Shown here: positions 38,451 to 46,632 of the stretch, in pieces | Layout of the letters: each line of letters opens with the position of its first letter | Numbering within the stretch: the first letter of the stretch is position 1 | DNA from: Caballeronia ptereochthonis | GTDB lineage: Bacteria; Pseudomonadota; Gammaproteobacteria; Burkholderiales; Burkholderiaceae | DNA: 64,000 nt | Assembly (NCBI RefSeq): GCF_001545075.1 | Contig: NZ_FCOB02000014.1 | Span: 1 to 64,000 of the forward strand | Reading direction: 5' to 3' | Made by a program: the position numbers and the translations under genes | Notes under the pieces: generated by a model | Told to the model about the DNA's origin: nothing | What the model saw: the letters and a program-made list of their open reading frames with translations, nothing else | The model's database searches: none

Positions 38451-40364
38451 TCAATGCGCGATACGCAGCATCCGCACGAGGTCTGCAAGCCTGTATGGCT
38501 TGCCAACGAACGCAAAGTCATCGAGGCTCCCATGCTCCTCGGTCAGGGCCGGAAGGGCATATCCCGATGCGAGAACGATTCTGACGTCCGGGCGAAGCTG
38601 GCGGGTCGAGCGTGCAAGCTGAATGCCGTCTATCCCGTTGGGCAGCACCACGTCCGTGAACAGAATCTGGATGTCATCACCGCGCTTCAACGATTCGAGC
38701 GCATCCGCTCCGTTCCCGGCAATGAGCACGTCGTATCCGAGACTACGCAAGAGCTCGGCTGTCGCCTCGCGAAGATCCGGCTCGTCTTCGACGACCAGCA
38801 CCGTATCCAGTGCCGGCTCGATCTGCGCATCGCTCGCCGCCCCGTCGGCTACAGGTAGGTAGATAGTGACAACCGTGCCCTGACCGATTTCGCTTTGCAG
38901 CTGTACCTCGCCGCCAGACTGGGCAATAAAGCCATAGACTTGACTCAATCCGAGGCCGGTGCCTTTGCCAAGCGGCTTGGTTGTGAAGAAAGGCTCGAAT
39001 GCGTGCGCTGCGACGTGGCGTGACATTCCAGAACCGGTATCGGAGACGGAGAGCTTCACGAAGGCGCCAGCCGCGAGCGTGCCGATCGCCCCGTCAACCA
39101 AATGAACGTTCTCGACGGCGATTACGATTTTCCCTCCGTTCGGCATCGCATCGCGTGCGTTCACAATGAGGTTAAGCAAGGCGTTCTCGAATCGCGGAGC
39201 ATCCAGAATCACAGGCTTAGGCCGGGGTTCCGGCCTGATCTCCAACTCGATCATCGGATCGGCTACGCCGCGAAGGACCACTTCAAAGCCGCGGATTACC
39301 GCGTTGAGATTGCACTTATCGAGCTTGAGCGGCTGCTGGCGCGCGAACGAGAGAAGCTGTTGCGTGAGCATCGCTCCCCGAGCTACCGCGCGTTGCATGT
39401 TTTCGAGCATTTTGACGTCGGTCTGATGCTGGGTCCGCAATGAAAGCACGTCCAGCCCGCTCGACATCACGGCCAGGAGATTGTTGAAGTCATGCGCAAT
39501 GCCTCCGGTCAGCTTGCCAAGCGATTCCATCTTTTGCGATTGAAAGAGAGCTTCATTGGCGCGTTCGACCGCCTCAGCCACCTGCTTTCGTGCAGTAATG
39601 TCCCGAGTGACCTTGGCAAAGCCGATCAACTCGCCGTTGTCATTTCGAATCGCATCGACCACCACATGCGCCCAGAATCTCGAGCCGTCTTTGCGCACCC
39701 GCCATCCTTCCCGTTCAAAGCGGCCTTCGGCGCCGGCTGTCGCCAGTGTCTGCGCCGGTAATCCGCTGGCACGATCTTCCTCCGTATAGAAACAGGAAAA
39801 GTGCTTTCCCAGAATCTCGTCGTGCGTATACCCCTTGATACGTTCAGCGCCGACGTTCCAGTTGGTTACTTCGCCAGTGGGCGAAAGCATATAGATGGCA
39901 TAGTCGGTTACCCCTTGCACCAGCAGACGAAAGCGCTGCTCGCTTTCGCGCAGCGCTTCCAGAGCCTGTTTCTTCTCGGTAATGTCGCGCGTAATCTTCG
40001 CAAAGCCGATAAGTCTTCCCCGATCATCGCTGACGGGGTCAATGAGGACATGTGCCCAAAATTGGTTTCCGTCTTTCCTCACGCGCCAGCCTTCGTCTTC
40101 AAACTTGCCTTCCTTAAGAGCGGTGCGTAACGCATACGCCGGCCGGCCTGCCAATTGGTCACCCTCTGTGTAAAAGACCGAGAAGTTGCGCCCGACAATC
40201 TCGCTCGCGGCGTAACCCTTGATCCGTTGCGCGCCAGCGTTCCAGGTTTTTATGACGCCGTCCAAGTCCAACATGAAGATCGCATAGTCCGTCACACCAT
40301 TGACCAGCAGTTTGAAATAGTCTTCGCCGTCGGGCTCGAAGGTTGTCTCCTTGGATTCGGTCAT
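38451..40364 (-). CDS. Tandem-PAS hybrid histidine kinase
   Basis: 637 aa, apparently soluble. Two near-duplicate PAS domains (about residues 15-130 and 145-260) share GVTDYAI, WN.GA.RIKGY and EGWRVRKDG..FWAHV. The HisKA domain has phosphoacceptor His291 in GGIAHDFNNLL, followed by the HATPase domain (NLIVNARDAM, DTGSGMS, GKGTGLGLSQVYG). A C-terminal receiver domain (520-637) has acidic residues E527/D528 and phospho-Asp571 in FTDVVLP. It signals through phosphorelay to an unknown partner. No partner response-regulator gene is next to it. The small PAS duplication suggests internal gene duplication. Confidence 0.93.
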   Translation of the reverse strand: MTESKETTFEPDGEDYFKLLVNGVTDYAIFMLDLDGVIKTWNAGAQRIKGYAASEIVGRNFSVFYTEGDQLAGRPAYALRTALKEGKFEDEGWRVRKDGNQFWAHVLIDPVSDDRGRLIGFAKITRDITEKKQALEALRESEQRFRLLVQGVTDYAIYMLSPTGEVTNWNVGAERIKGYTHDEILGKHFSCFYTEEDRASGLPAQTLATAGAEGRFEREGWRVRKDGSRFWAHVVVDAIRNDNGELIGFAKVTRDITARKQVAEAVERANEALFQSQKMESLGKLTGGIAHDFNNLLAVMSSGLDVLSLRTQHQTDVKMLENMQRAVARGAMLTQQLLSFARQQPLKLDKCNLNAVIRGFEVVLRGVADPMIELEIRPEPRPKPVILDAPRFENALLNLIVNARDAMPNGGKIVIAVENVHLVDGAIGTLAAGAFVKLSVSDTGSGMSRHVAAHAFEPFFTTKPLGKGTGLGLSQVYGFIAQSGGEVQLQSEIGQGTVVTIYLPVADGAASDAQIEPALDTVLVVEDEPDLREATAELLRSLGYDVLIAGNGADALESLKRGDDIQILFTDVVLPNGIDGIQLARSTRQLRPDVRIVLASGYALPALTEEHGSLDDFAFVGKPYRLADLVRMLRIAH

Positions 40365-40865
40365 GTCGTTGCCCGCATTTTTCGCGAGTGCTCCGCTTGA
40401 GCGTCGTAGTTAATTCGGAGCCGCATCAAACGTGCCCAAACCGGTTAAAGACACCGAGCGTGCTGATTGCGCATGGCGCTGCCGCCTCAATACTGACCTC
40501 GATCCTTGAATGTCAAATCGTGGCATCTTCCTCGCCGCCGCAGACGCGCCATGCGAGAGCTCCCGACTCGACATTGGACGGTACAGTTGCCGAAGACCTT
40601 ATTACGCTACGTAAGGAGATGTCATTCTTCGAAGTCGAATTGGCGCCAGAGCGGGTCGAGCCATGCAAGTTCGTTTTGCCGGTAATGCCAACCATGTTGA
40701 CTGCGGCAATCGCTTCTAAGGCACGCACTTACAGGAGAGCAGACGAAGGATACGCAGATGGACCGAATCAAAAAATCGGTTGCCAGACAGTCTCAGAAGT
40801 CACTCAGAGTTCGCCCGGAGAAATGCGTTTTGGCGGTGCGTTGCCCGTTGATTCTGGCCGGCGCT
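40365..40865. other. Region upstream of the hybrid kinase, no confident gene
   Basis: About 500 bp. Short frames exist on both strands (for example a 71-codon frame at 40513-40728, minus) but none has a recognisable family or a strong ribosome-binding site. The kinase promoter presumably lies near 40370-40430; no clear hexamers were found. Confidence 0.3.
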
Positions 40866-41090
40866 TCAGGAGAGCGGGCGCCAGTTGTGCGAGCCGCCAC
40901 CGAAAGAAGCCTCGCGCCACAACGTAGCCCCAACCGCCATCAGAAGCCGAACTTCCTCGTCCCTGAGCCCCTCCCATTCGACCGCCAGCCACTGAGCAAA
41001 GCCGGCGCATGCGTCCTCGAGCCGCGTGAAATCTTTTCCTTCGATATTGATTTGCTCGAATACCGCGATCACATCTTCAGGTGTTGGCAC
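40866..41090 (-). CDS. Small hypothetical protein, PTPEDVIAVFEQ type
   Basis: 74 aa from a GTG at 41090, preceded by GGAG at six bases. It reads PTPEDVIAVFEQINIEGKDFTRLEDACAGFAQWLAVEW, then LRDEEVRLLMAVGATLW, a predicted all-helical, acidic cytoplasmic protein. No family recognised. An ATG start 33 codons upstream is possible but the extension is rich in Arg/Ser and has no visible match. A decayed paralogue sits about 120 bp upstream (41211-41312). Confidence 0.5.
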   Translation of the reverse strand: MPTPEDVIAVFEQINIEGKDFTRLEDACAGFAQWLAVEWEGLRDEEVRLLMAVGATLWREASFGGGSHNWRPLS

Positions 41091-41210
41091 GGCAGACTCC
41101 GAAACGTAGGTGCGCACTCTGCACGTCCCTTCGGACGCACGTCTAAATTTTCCGACTGTCACCGCTTGCCAACGATTCTGTGTCTGCACTGCGGCGCACA
41201 GTCAGCTCGG

Positions 41211-41312
41211 TCAAGCAGCCGAGGTCCCCTTCATTCTTGGCGCTGTCGAGCAGCCTGTCCTCTCGAGATTCATTTGTTCGAGTCCTGCGATTACGTCTTC
41301 TGCCGTCGCCAT
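41211..41312 (-). pseudogene. Decayed copy of the PTPEDVI small gene
   Basis: ATG at 41312 followed by MATAEDVIAGLEQMNLE, which aligns with PTPEDVIAVFEQINIE of the neighbouring gene, then the frame diverges and stops after 33 codons. Later sequence shows only RLLDSA in another frame resembling RLEDAC. It looks like a frameshifted duplicate, though the match is short. Confidence 0.4.
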
Positions 41313-41695
41313 GCCGATTCTCAGATAGGGGAAGCCACTCTACTCGCCTTTCCGGCTCGCGTCCGGATCTTCGTTGCGTGTCCAGATGCGATTCCATCGC
41401 GACGCGGCCATCGTCGGCAGTCGATATGTCGTCGACTTCATATGATCGCGTCACATGGTCACTCGCTGGCCGAGCGCATCATGCGTTTTCTGCCAGGACA
41501 GCTTAAAGGTAGTCGGTGCCGATCGCAGCCGATGTTCGTGCGCATGTCTGTGAGCCGGTCGACATGCGAGGGTCGATCGACGGGCGCTCGCTGTCGCGGC
41601 ATGACGTGGCGGAGCGCAAAAACGGCGCGCAAATTTGCGCGCCGTTTTTGAAGTTGGGAAGATACGAAACGGCTTCGCGACAGCGCCGCTATCGC
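41313..41695. other. Region with a perfect palindrome, no clear gene
   Basis: About 380 bp. Frames here are shadows or unrecognised. The notable item is the terminator palindrome at 41618-41649. Confidence 0.3.
41618..41649. terminator. Perfect 32-bp palindromic terminator
   Basis: AAAAACGGCGCGCAAA is followed immediately by its own reverse complement, giving a 16-bp perfect palindrome arm with A-run and T-run ends. It lies just downstream of small gene C (minus strand) and can terminate both directions. Confidence 0.75.
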
Positions 41696-41983
41696 TCACA
41701 TATCGATGACCGACGCGCCCTGTATCTTTCCATCGATGATGTCTTCACCTTGCTGACGAGCGGCGCGCCGAGCAATACCGAAGTCCGCGAACACGTCCTG
41801 CCGATCCAGCTTGAAGACGCGGCTTGCGCCGGACTCGCCCGATGTGTCCGGACGACAGATGCGAACCGCAACATCGTAACCTTCGGCGTAACGCGAATGC
41901 CCGTCGAAGCGATTGAATGCGCGCGCGAAAACAAGGGGATGAAGTTCAAAGCCCTTGTAGAGGAGAGGCGGGAATGCTGGCAT
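41696..41983 (-). CDS. Small YKGF-type protein C (unknown function)
   Basis: 95 aa, unrecognised family. AGGAGACCATC just before the ATG gives a strong start. Sequence features: LLYKGFELHPLVFAR, EGYDVAVRICR, SRVFKLDR, then ARRAARQQGEDIIDGK. It aligns along its length with protein B at 42459-42746 (YRGFDIFLLVY, EGFDASVRIS, SRVFRVP, ARRACAVYAERLIDG), so the two are paralogues on opposite strands. No signal peptide or membrane segment. Confidence 0.65.
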   Translation of the reverse strand: MPAFPPLLYKGFELHPLVFARAFNRFDGHSRYAEGYDVAVRICRPDTSGESGASRVFKLDRQDVFADFGIARRAARQQGEDIIDGKIQGASVIDM

Positions 41984-42458
41984 GATGGTCTCCTCGAAAT
42001 TGATAGTCCACTATACCCGAAAAGTCAGCAGGCGCCGCGCATTTACCGCCCTCGATGCAAACGTGCGATTCGCGCGCTCGCATGGTCAACGGATCAAAGC
42101 GCACGAGCAGAACTTTCTGCCGATTAATGCATTTCGATGACTGCCTGATTTTCCGAGTGCTCCGCTTGGTGGACTCGATCATCGGCATCATGCGCATCGC
42201 AGATGACATGGCAGACGATATCCGCTGCACGACGATTTATCTGTACAACGCCACCGAAGCGCGTAGCATGACAGGAGGATCTGCGTGCTCTGCCACGGAC
42301 GTCTGCGGTGCTTGTCTCCGTGTGCTGTCCCAATTCATCTCACCTGTCCTGTGACCGGCGCTTTCTGCGAGAGAGCGCGGTCGCGCGCGTTACCGCGTTC
42401 GAATATTCGGACGTGTTCACATTCATGCCGGCCGCCCTTTCAGCCGTGGGAGTAATCA
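41984..42458. other. Spacer between divergent small genes C and B
   Basis: About 475 bp without a recognised gene; probably carries the promoters of the divergent paralogues C and B. A 54-codon frame ending at 42354 (MRIADDMADDIRCTTIYLY) has no family match and no clear ribosome-binding site. Confidence 0.3.
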
Positions 42459-42746
42459 ATGACAACACCATATCGCCAATACCGGGGCTTCGACATTTTT
42501 CTGCTTGTGTATCCGCACCGCGCGACGCAAACGGGATTCGCTCACAACTACGACGAAGGCTTCGATGCTTCGGTTCGTATCAGCCAGTCGAATGCAGATA
42601 CGGCTAGTTCACACAGTCGCGTTTTCCGCGTGCCGGTAAGTCGCCCATTCGAAAATGGAGGAGACGCGCGACGTGCCTGCGCGGTCTACGCCGAACGTTT
42701 GATCGACGGCCGCGGGCTCGACCAGAGGACGTGGGACTGGCACTAG
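42459..42746 (+). CDS. Small YRGF-type protein B (unknown function)
   Basis: 95 aa, paralogue of protein C in the reverse orientation. It opens MTTPYRQYRGFDIFLLVYPH and contains YDEGFDASVRISQSN, SRVFRVPVSRPF and ARRACAVYAERLIDGRG. GGGAG lies six bases before the ATG. The alternating beta-like pattern followed by a helix suggests a small alpha/beta domain. No function can be given. Confidence 0.65.
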   Translation: MTTPYRQYRGFDIFLLVYPHRATQTGFAHNYDEGFDASVRISQSNADTASSHSRVFRVPVSRPFENGGDARRACAVYAERLIDGRGLDQRTWDWH

Positions 42747-42863
42747 AGAGTTCGATGGCAGCCGCAGCAACGCGACCGCGGCAACCCGTCCTGAAGCGAG
42801 GACATTCGCCGTCGCGTGGTGACGAACGCAGCGAACTCGAAGGCGTTCATCTGGGAGTTTCAC

Positions 42864-43079
42864 ATGCATTTCAATTCGAGCACTTTTCAGATCGATCCCA
42901 CGCCTCGGCGCGCAGACGGCGAGTACATGGCGCACGCAAGGATCGTCTGTCGGCTCGCCGGTGGCGGCGAGCCTGACGTTCATATGAGCGGCGATCTCGC
43001 CGCATTTGATTTGCGTGAAGACGCGATCGTGTTCGCGAAGGAATGGGCCATCGCCTGGCTTGAGGCACGATTCGGATAG
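42864..43079 (+). CDS. Small protein E of the YRGY-like set (unknown function)
   Basis: 71 aa from ATG 42864, preceded by GGGAG. It reads MHFNSSTFQIDPTPRRADGE, then ARIVCRLAGGGEPDVHMSGDL, and ends EWAIAWLEARFG. The ADGEYMA turn and the terminal WA..WLE.R helix match protein A (PDGSFSS; WARDWVETR). A longer frame starting 7 codons upstream is possible but lacks a ribosome-binding site. Confidence 0.6.
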   Translation: MHFNSSTFQIDPTPRRADGEYMAHARIVCRLAGGGEPDVHMSGDLAAFDLREDAIVFAKEWAIAWLEARFG

Positions 43080-43244
43080 ACCGCTTCGCGTCTCGTCCAC
43101 AGGCAGGCGGAACCGGAATCGCGACCGTTGATGCTTCTGCTTGCGACCGCGCGCGGCACTGACGAGTGACTTACGCTGAACGGGAAACGTCGTCGCCCGC
43201 AGCCGTCGAGAATGTCTCGCTCAAGGATTCTCCGAGAGGTCAAA

Positions 43245-43484
43245 ATGGAAAAGCATGAATACCGCGGATATGAGATCGCGATCGAGGTAGAGCGCCTGGT
43301 CTCGGGCCGCTTCATGATCGATTCGCGCATCACGGCGACTTCGGAGGAAGAGAAGGCGCGCAAGCTGAGGATGCCCTGGGTCGACTCCAGACAGCTGCAC
43401 TCCACTGGCCAGGAACAGGCGATCGCGCGCGCGTTGAACTCATCGCGACGCGCGATCGACCAGCTAATCGAAGGCCGCAGCTAG
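43245..43484 (+). CDS. Small YRGY-type protein D (unknown function)
   Basis: 79 aa from ATG 43245, with GAGAGG upstream. Sequence opens MEKHEYRGYEIAIEVERLVS with GRFMIDSRIT following, then a charged region and a helical Arg/Ser tail. It shares the N-terminal YRGYEI motif and a GRF turn with proteins A and B, but the C-terminal half differs. Unknown function, probably cytoplasmic. Confidence 0.55.
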   Translation: MEKHEYRGYEIAIEVERLVSGRFMIDSRITATSEEEKARKLRMPWVDSRQLHSTGQEQAIARALNSSRRAIDQLIEGRS

Positions 43485-43623
43485 ATCCTCGAGACGAGGT
43501 GGCTGGCGGCTCGCCCGAGTGCCGCACACGCAGATGCCGCATTCAAGCGTGGCCGCGTTGCGGCCCAGGGGCGTCCGCTCGCGTGCGCTTGCCCTTCGAC
43601 GATCGACCCGTGCAGGGACCCGC

Positions 43624-44613
43624 GTGAGCCAAGACTCGCTTCAACTCTATTGCAGTTCCAACGGAGACAAGTGGCTGCTTTGCCGCGACGAGCGCGGGCT
43701 TCCCGTCGTGCGCCACGTGCCGAACGCGGCATCGGCGGGGACGATTTCGGACGTCGCAGTCGAGCAATTTCTCGCTTCCGGCCACTTCGGACCAGAACAC
43801 GATGCGCTGCTGGAACGCATCGCCGGCTTGGTGCCCTCGGGCGAATCTCCGGGCCCGGATCATCGTATCGATCATCAGACGACACTGGAGCCACTGCTCC
43901 TCACCGCGACGCGGGTGTGCACCTTCGCGCAGCAGCGGCGGCTCACGAATGCCAGCGGGTTCTTCTTCAGGCGCGGCGAACGGCTGTTCCTCGTTACGAG
44001 TCGTCACGTCGTGATCGACGCGCCAAGCCAGCATTTCCCGGATCGGCTGGAACTCGAACTTCACGTGGACGCCGCGAACCTCGGGGCTTCCGAATGGTTC
44101 TCGGTGCCGCTTTATGCGGCAGGCCAGAGTCTTTGGCGTCAGGGGATCGATGATGGTGGCGAGATCGATGTAGCCATCATCGAGATCCGACGAAGCGCGT
44201 TACCGCGGGGTGCGAGCTACTACGCATTCGGTCCGGAGCATCTGGCGGGGCCGCGGCAGATGACGCCGATCGGCGCGTCGCTTTTGATCGTCGGCTTTCC
44301 GCTGGGATTCCATGACTCGCTGCATCACCTTCCGGTCGTAAGGCAAGGCGTGCTGGCGTCGGCGTTCGGTCTTCGCTTCCAGGGCAAGGGTTGCTTTGTC
44401 ACGGACGCGCGGACTCATCGCGGCACGAGCGGGGCGCCTGTCGTCATGAGCGCACGCTCGGGTGAGGACGCGCCTGGCGAACTGCCGTGGGTGCTTCTGG
44501 GCGTGCATTCGTCGACCATCGATATGGGTACGAGAGACCTGCAGCTAGACGAATCACTGGGTCTCAACAGCGCGTGGTACGCGGACATTCTGATGACCCT
44601 GACCGACCATTAG
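43624..44613 (+). CDS. Trypsin-like serine protease fused to a small N-terminal domain
   Basis: 329 aa from GTG 43624 (AGGGA upstream). Residues 1-70 (LQLYCSSNGDKWLLCRDE, VRHVPNAASAGTISDVAVEQFL, GPEHDALLERIAGLV) look like a small stand-alone protein common in proteobacteria. After a Pro/Gly linker, residues 98-329 form a trypsin-fold peptidase with a plausible triad: His128 in TSRHVV, Asp182 in DVAII, Ser269 in RGTSGAPV. No signal peptide is seen, so it is probably cytoplasmic. The frame continues upstream of the GTG (35 codons, Arg-rich). Target unknown. Confidence 0.75.
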   Translation: MSQDSLQLYCSSNGDKWLLCRDERGLPVVRHVPNAASAGTISDVAVEQFLASGHFGPEHDALLERIAGLVPSGESPGPDHRIDHQTTLEPLLLTATRVCTFAQQRRLTNASGFFFRRGERLFLVTSRHVVIDAPSQHFPDRLELELHVDAANLGASEWFSVPLYAAGQSLWRQGIDDGGEIDVAIIEIRRSALPRGASYYAFGPEHLAGPRQMTPIGASLLIVGFPLGFHDSLHHLPVVRQGVLASAFGLRFQGKGCFVTDARTHRGTSGAPVVMSARSGEDAPGELPWVLLGVHSSTIDMGTRDLQLDESLGLNSAWYADILMTLTDH

Positions 44614-44674
44614 CCGGGATGCGCATCGCTTTCCTGTTCACGGTTTCTTCGCCCATCAGGTGGGCCGAAAGAGC

Positions 44675-44845
44675 TTGACGGTTTTCGAGGCTGAGCGTAA
44701 TTTTCCTAGTTGAAGCTTTCAAGAAGCGCGATTGCTGCTCATCATTGACCGCAGCCTGCGGTATTCGTTGTCCTCTCCCTCCTTGATCCTTTGTCCCGCG
44801 ACCCTACCGGGGGCGCGTCTATTCGTTCATCTTCAGGAGAGTTCC
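44675..44845 (+). promoter_or_regulatory. Promoter and long 5' leader of cold-shock gene 2
   Basis: TTGACG (44675-44680) and TAATTT (44698-44703) are 17 bp apart; the leader to the ATG is about 135 nt. It contains TTCAAGAA, CGATTGCTGCTCATCA and GCGGTATTCGTTGTCCTCTC (44758-44777, block continues to 44787), the same blocks in the same order as the leader of csp1. Confidence 0.7.
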
Positions 44846-45049
44846 ATGGATACCGGTACCGTCAAGTGGTTCAACGACAGCAAGGGTTTTGGCTTTATCA
44901 CGCCCGACACCGGCGGCGATGACCTGTTCGCGCATTTCTCGGAGATTCGCGGCGAGGGGTTCAAGACGCTCGCCGAAAATCAGAAAGTCAGCTATGAGAC
45001 GAAGCGCGGCCCCAAGGGTCTGCAAGCTGCGAACATCACGCCGCTTTAA
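44846..45049 (+). CDS. Cold-shock protein (CspA family), copy 2
   Basis: 67-aa cold-shock domain protein beginning [20 protein letters not shown] with RNP1 KGFGFI and [10 protein letters not shown]. It differs from copy 1 at only a few residues (IVKWF/TVKWF, DNGG/DTGG, SGDG/RGEG, TFET/SYET, NIKPL/NITPL). AGGAGA precedes the ATG. The two genes are divergent at either end of a 6.8-kb segment. Confidence 0.95.
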   Translation: MDTGTVKWFNDSKGFGFITPDTGGDDLFAHFSEIRGEGFKTLAENQKVSYETKRGPKGLQAANITPL

Positions 45050-45935
45050 GTTGCTTCGCTTCCGGTTCTGCGTGCGCGGCCGGCAGTTTCGCTGCCCGGT
45101 TGCTCAGCCACTGTCGGCCGCCGCGCCGCATCGCCGCATCGACCGGCGCTCGAATCACCTGGCGCTCGATCTTCCGACTGCGCGCATCATCCAATGGCCG
45201 GAACGCGCCGTTCGAGGCCGTCTTCCGCGAGCGTGTTCCCCAGCGCCGTAGGGAATTCCCTGATACGCGCCCAACGGCGGACCGATTGCCTCGGGCAGGA
45301 TCGAAACGGCCGATTCGTTTCTTCCATGAAATGAGCCGCTGAAACCCGCGGCACCGGCGCAAATCATTGTTTCTTTCAGAAATATCGTGTCATGTCGACG
45401 GTCCGACGCGACACGAGAGTTCAAACTGAAGCGCCAGCGAACGAAGTTTCAAAGTCGAGCGAATCCCGACTGTCGGGATTCATTTAACTCTGAGCTGCTC
45501 ATGCCGTTTGGATAAGGCTTTCCGAGCCCAGTGCTCAGGCAAGTTTGAACCCCTTGTTCGCTTAAGTTTGAACTCCTGGATGAGATCGATGGAATCAGCC
45601 AAAAAACCGGGAGAACAAAGAGTTTTCGAGGGCCTAATCAATACCTTCATAAAAACCGACAGGTCGGCGCGGAATGCACTTGCCAACCCGGCAATGGAGT
45701 CACCGATGACCTGCCCCCTGAACTTCATGCCGGTAGCCATGTCCCCATGTATCCTTCTTCAGAGAACATGGAGACAAACTTCTCGATATCCGTTACTCGG
45801 CCTTCCGTGGCGGCGTAGGGTTCACGAATGATTTCTCCACTACTGAGAATCCTGAATCCATCCTGTAGTCGGTGCCGTCTCTCGACTTGCTCTCAATGGT
45901 GTCGTGCACCTGCTGGTGAGGCTGTGGCCGGTGAT
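45050..45935. other. Region without a recognisable gene
   Basis: 886 bp. Frames of 80-108 codons occur on both strands but none matches a known family or has good start signals; composition is less GC-biased than the core. An AAGTTTGAAC direct repeat occurs near 45540-45575. It may be decayed genes or a spacer. Confidence 0.3.
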
Positions 45936-46556
45936 TCAGCCGAGATCGACGTTCAAGGCGAAGTCCCATGTGCCGGCGCCGTTTTTGGCCAAGCCTATCA
46001 TCATCAGGCCGAGCGCCTCTAGTGTCTGGGCCATCTGCAAGCCGCCCACGTCAAACGGACGCAGCCCGAGACTTTCGAGGAAGGTCGAGACGCGGACCTT
46101 CGCCTTCGCATCGTCGGCTGCGATGAACGCGTCGAGGCGTCCACCCTTGGCGAGTACGTGACCGAAGATGGTATTGAAGGCCTTGACCACATGCGCGCCG
46201 GCGGGGATGCCCTTGGCGGTCTCCTGCGCTCCGGAACTGCCGGGTGGGGTCAAGAGGCCCGAAAGGTCGGGGGCAACCGGGTTGGTGATGTCGATGATCA
46301 CCTTGCCGTCGAGCGCTTTCCCAAAGTCGGCCGCCACCGCCGCCGCGCTGGCGTACGGCACGGCGAGGACGACGATGTCGCCCGCCGGCGCGGCGCCGTA
46401 CTTCCCTGTGATCGCTCCGGATGCGAGCTGGTCGGCCAGTGCCTGCGCCTTTGCGTTATCGCGGCTGATCACCTCGACAGTCTGTCCAGACCTGGCGACA
46501 CGGCCAGCGATCGCAGTGGCCATGCCTCCTGATCCGATAATGCTGATAGTGCTCAT
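45936..46556 (-). CDS. F420-type NADP-binding reductase-like protein, intact copy
   Basis: 206 aa. N-terminal Rossmann motif SIIGSGGMATAIAGR, then ISRDNAKAQALADQL and DIVVLAVPYAS, the pattern of NADP oxidoreductases with a coenzyme-F420-dependent signature; the substrate in proteobacteria is not known and F420 itself is unlikely. A complete C-terminus (MAQTLEALGLMMIGLAKNGAG) is present. A second, frameshifted copy lies at 47652-48286 with the same N-terminus. Last gene of the cluster behind the HxlR-controlled promoter. Confidence 0.85.
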   Translation of the reverse strand: MSTISIIGSGGMATAIAGRVARSGQTVEVISRDNAKAQALADQLASGAITGKYGAAPAGDIVVLAVPYASAAAVAADFGKALDGKVIIDITNPVAPDLSGLLTPPGSSGAQETAKGIPAGAHVVKAFNTIFGHVLAKGGRLDAFIAADDAKAKVRVSTFLESLGLRPFDVGGLQMAQTLEALGLMMIGLAKNGAGTWDFALNVDLG

Positions 46557-46632
46557 GTGCAGTTTCCTCGTTAGTTGGGATATCGTTGTCTGCCGGGCTT
46601 GTTGCGACGCGGCTGCTTGCCGTCAGCCCAGT

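Noticed and set aside
40758..41651. 297-codon plus frame in the small-gene region
   Set aside because: Overlaps antisense the GTG-started small gene and ends in the palindrome; no family similarity or clear start site.
45480..45740. 86-codon minus frame as a gene
   Set aside because: No ribosome-binding site, no known family, and a competing frame on the other strand; left as unassigned region.
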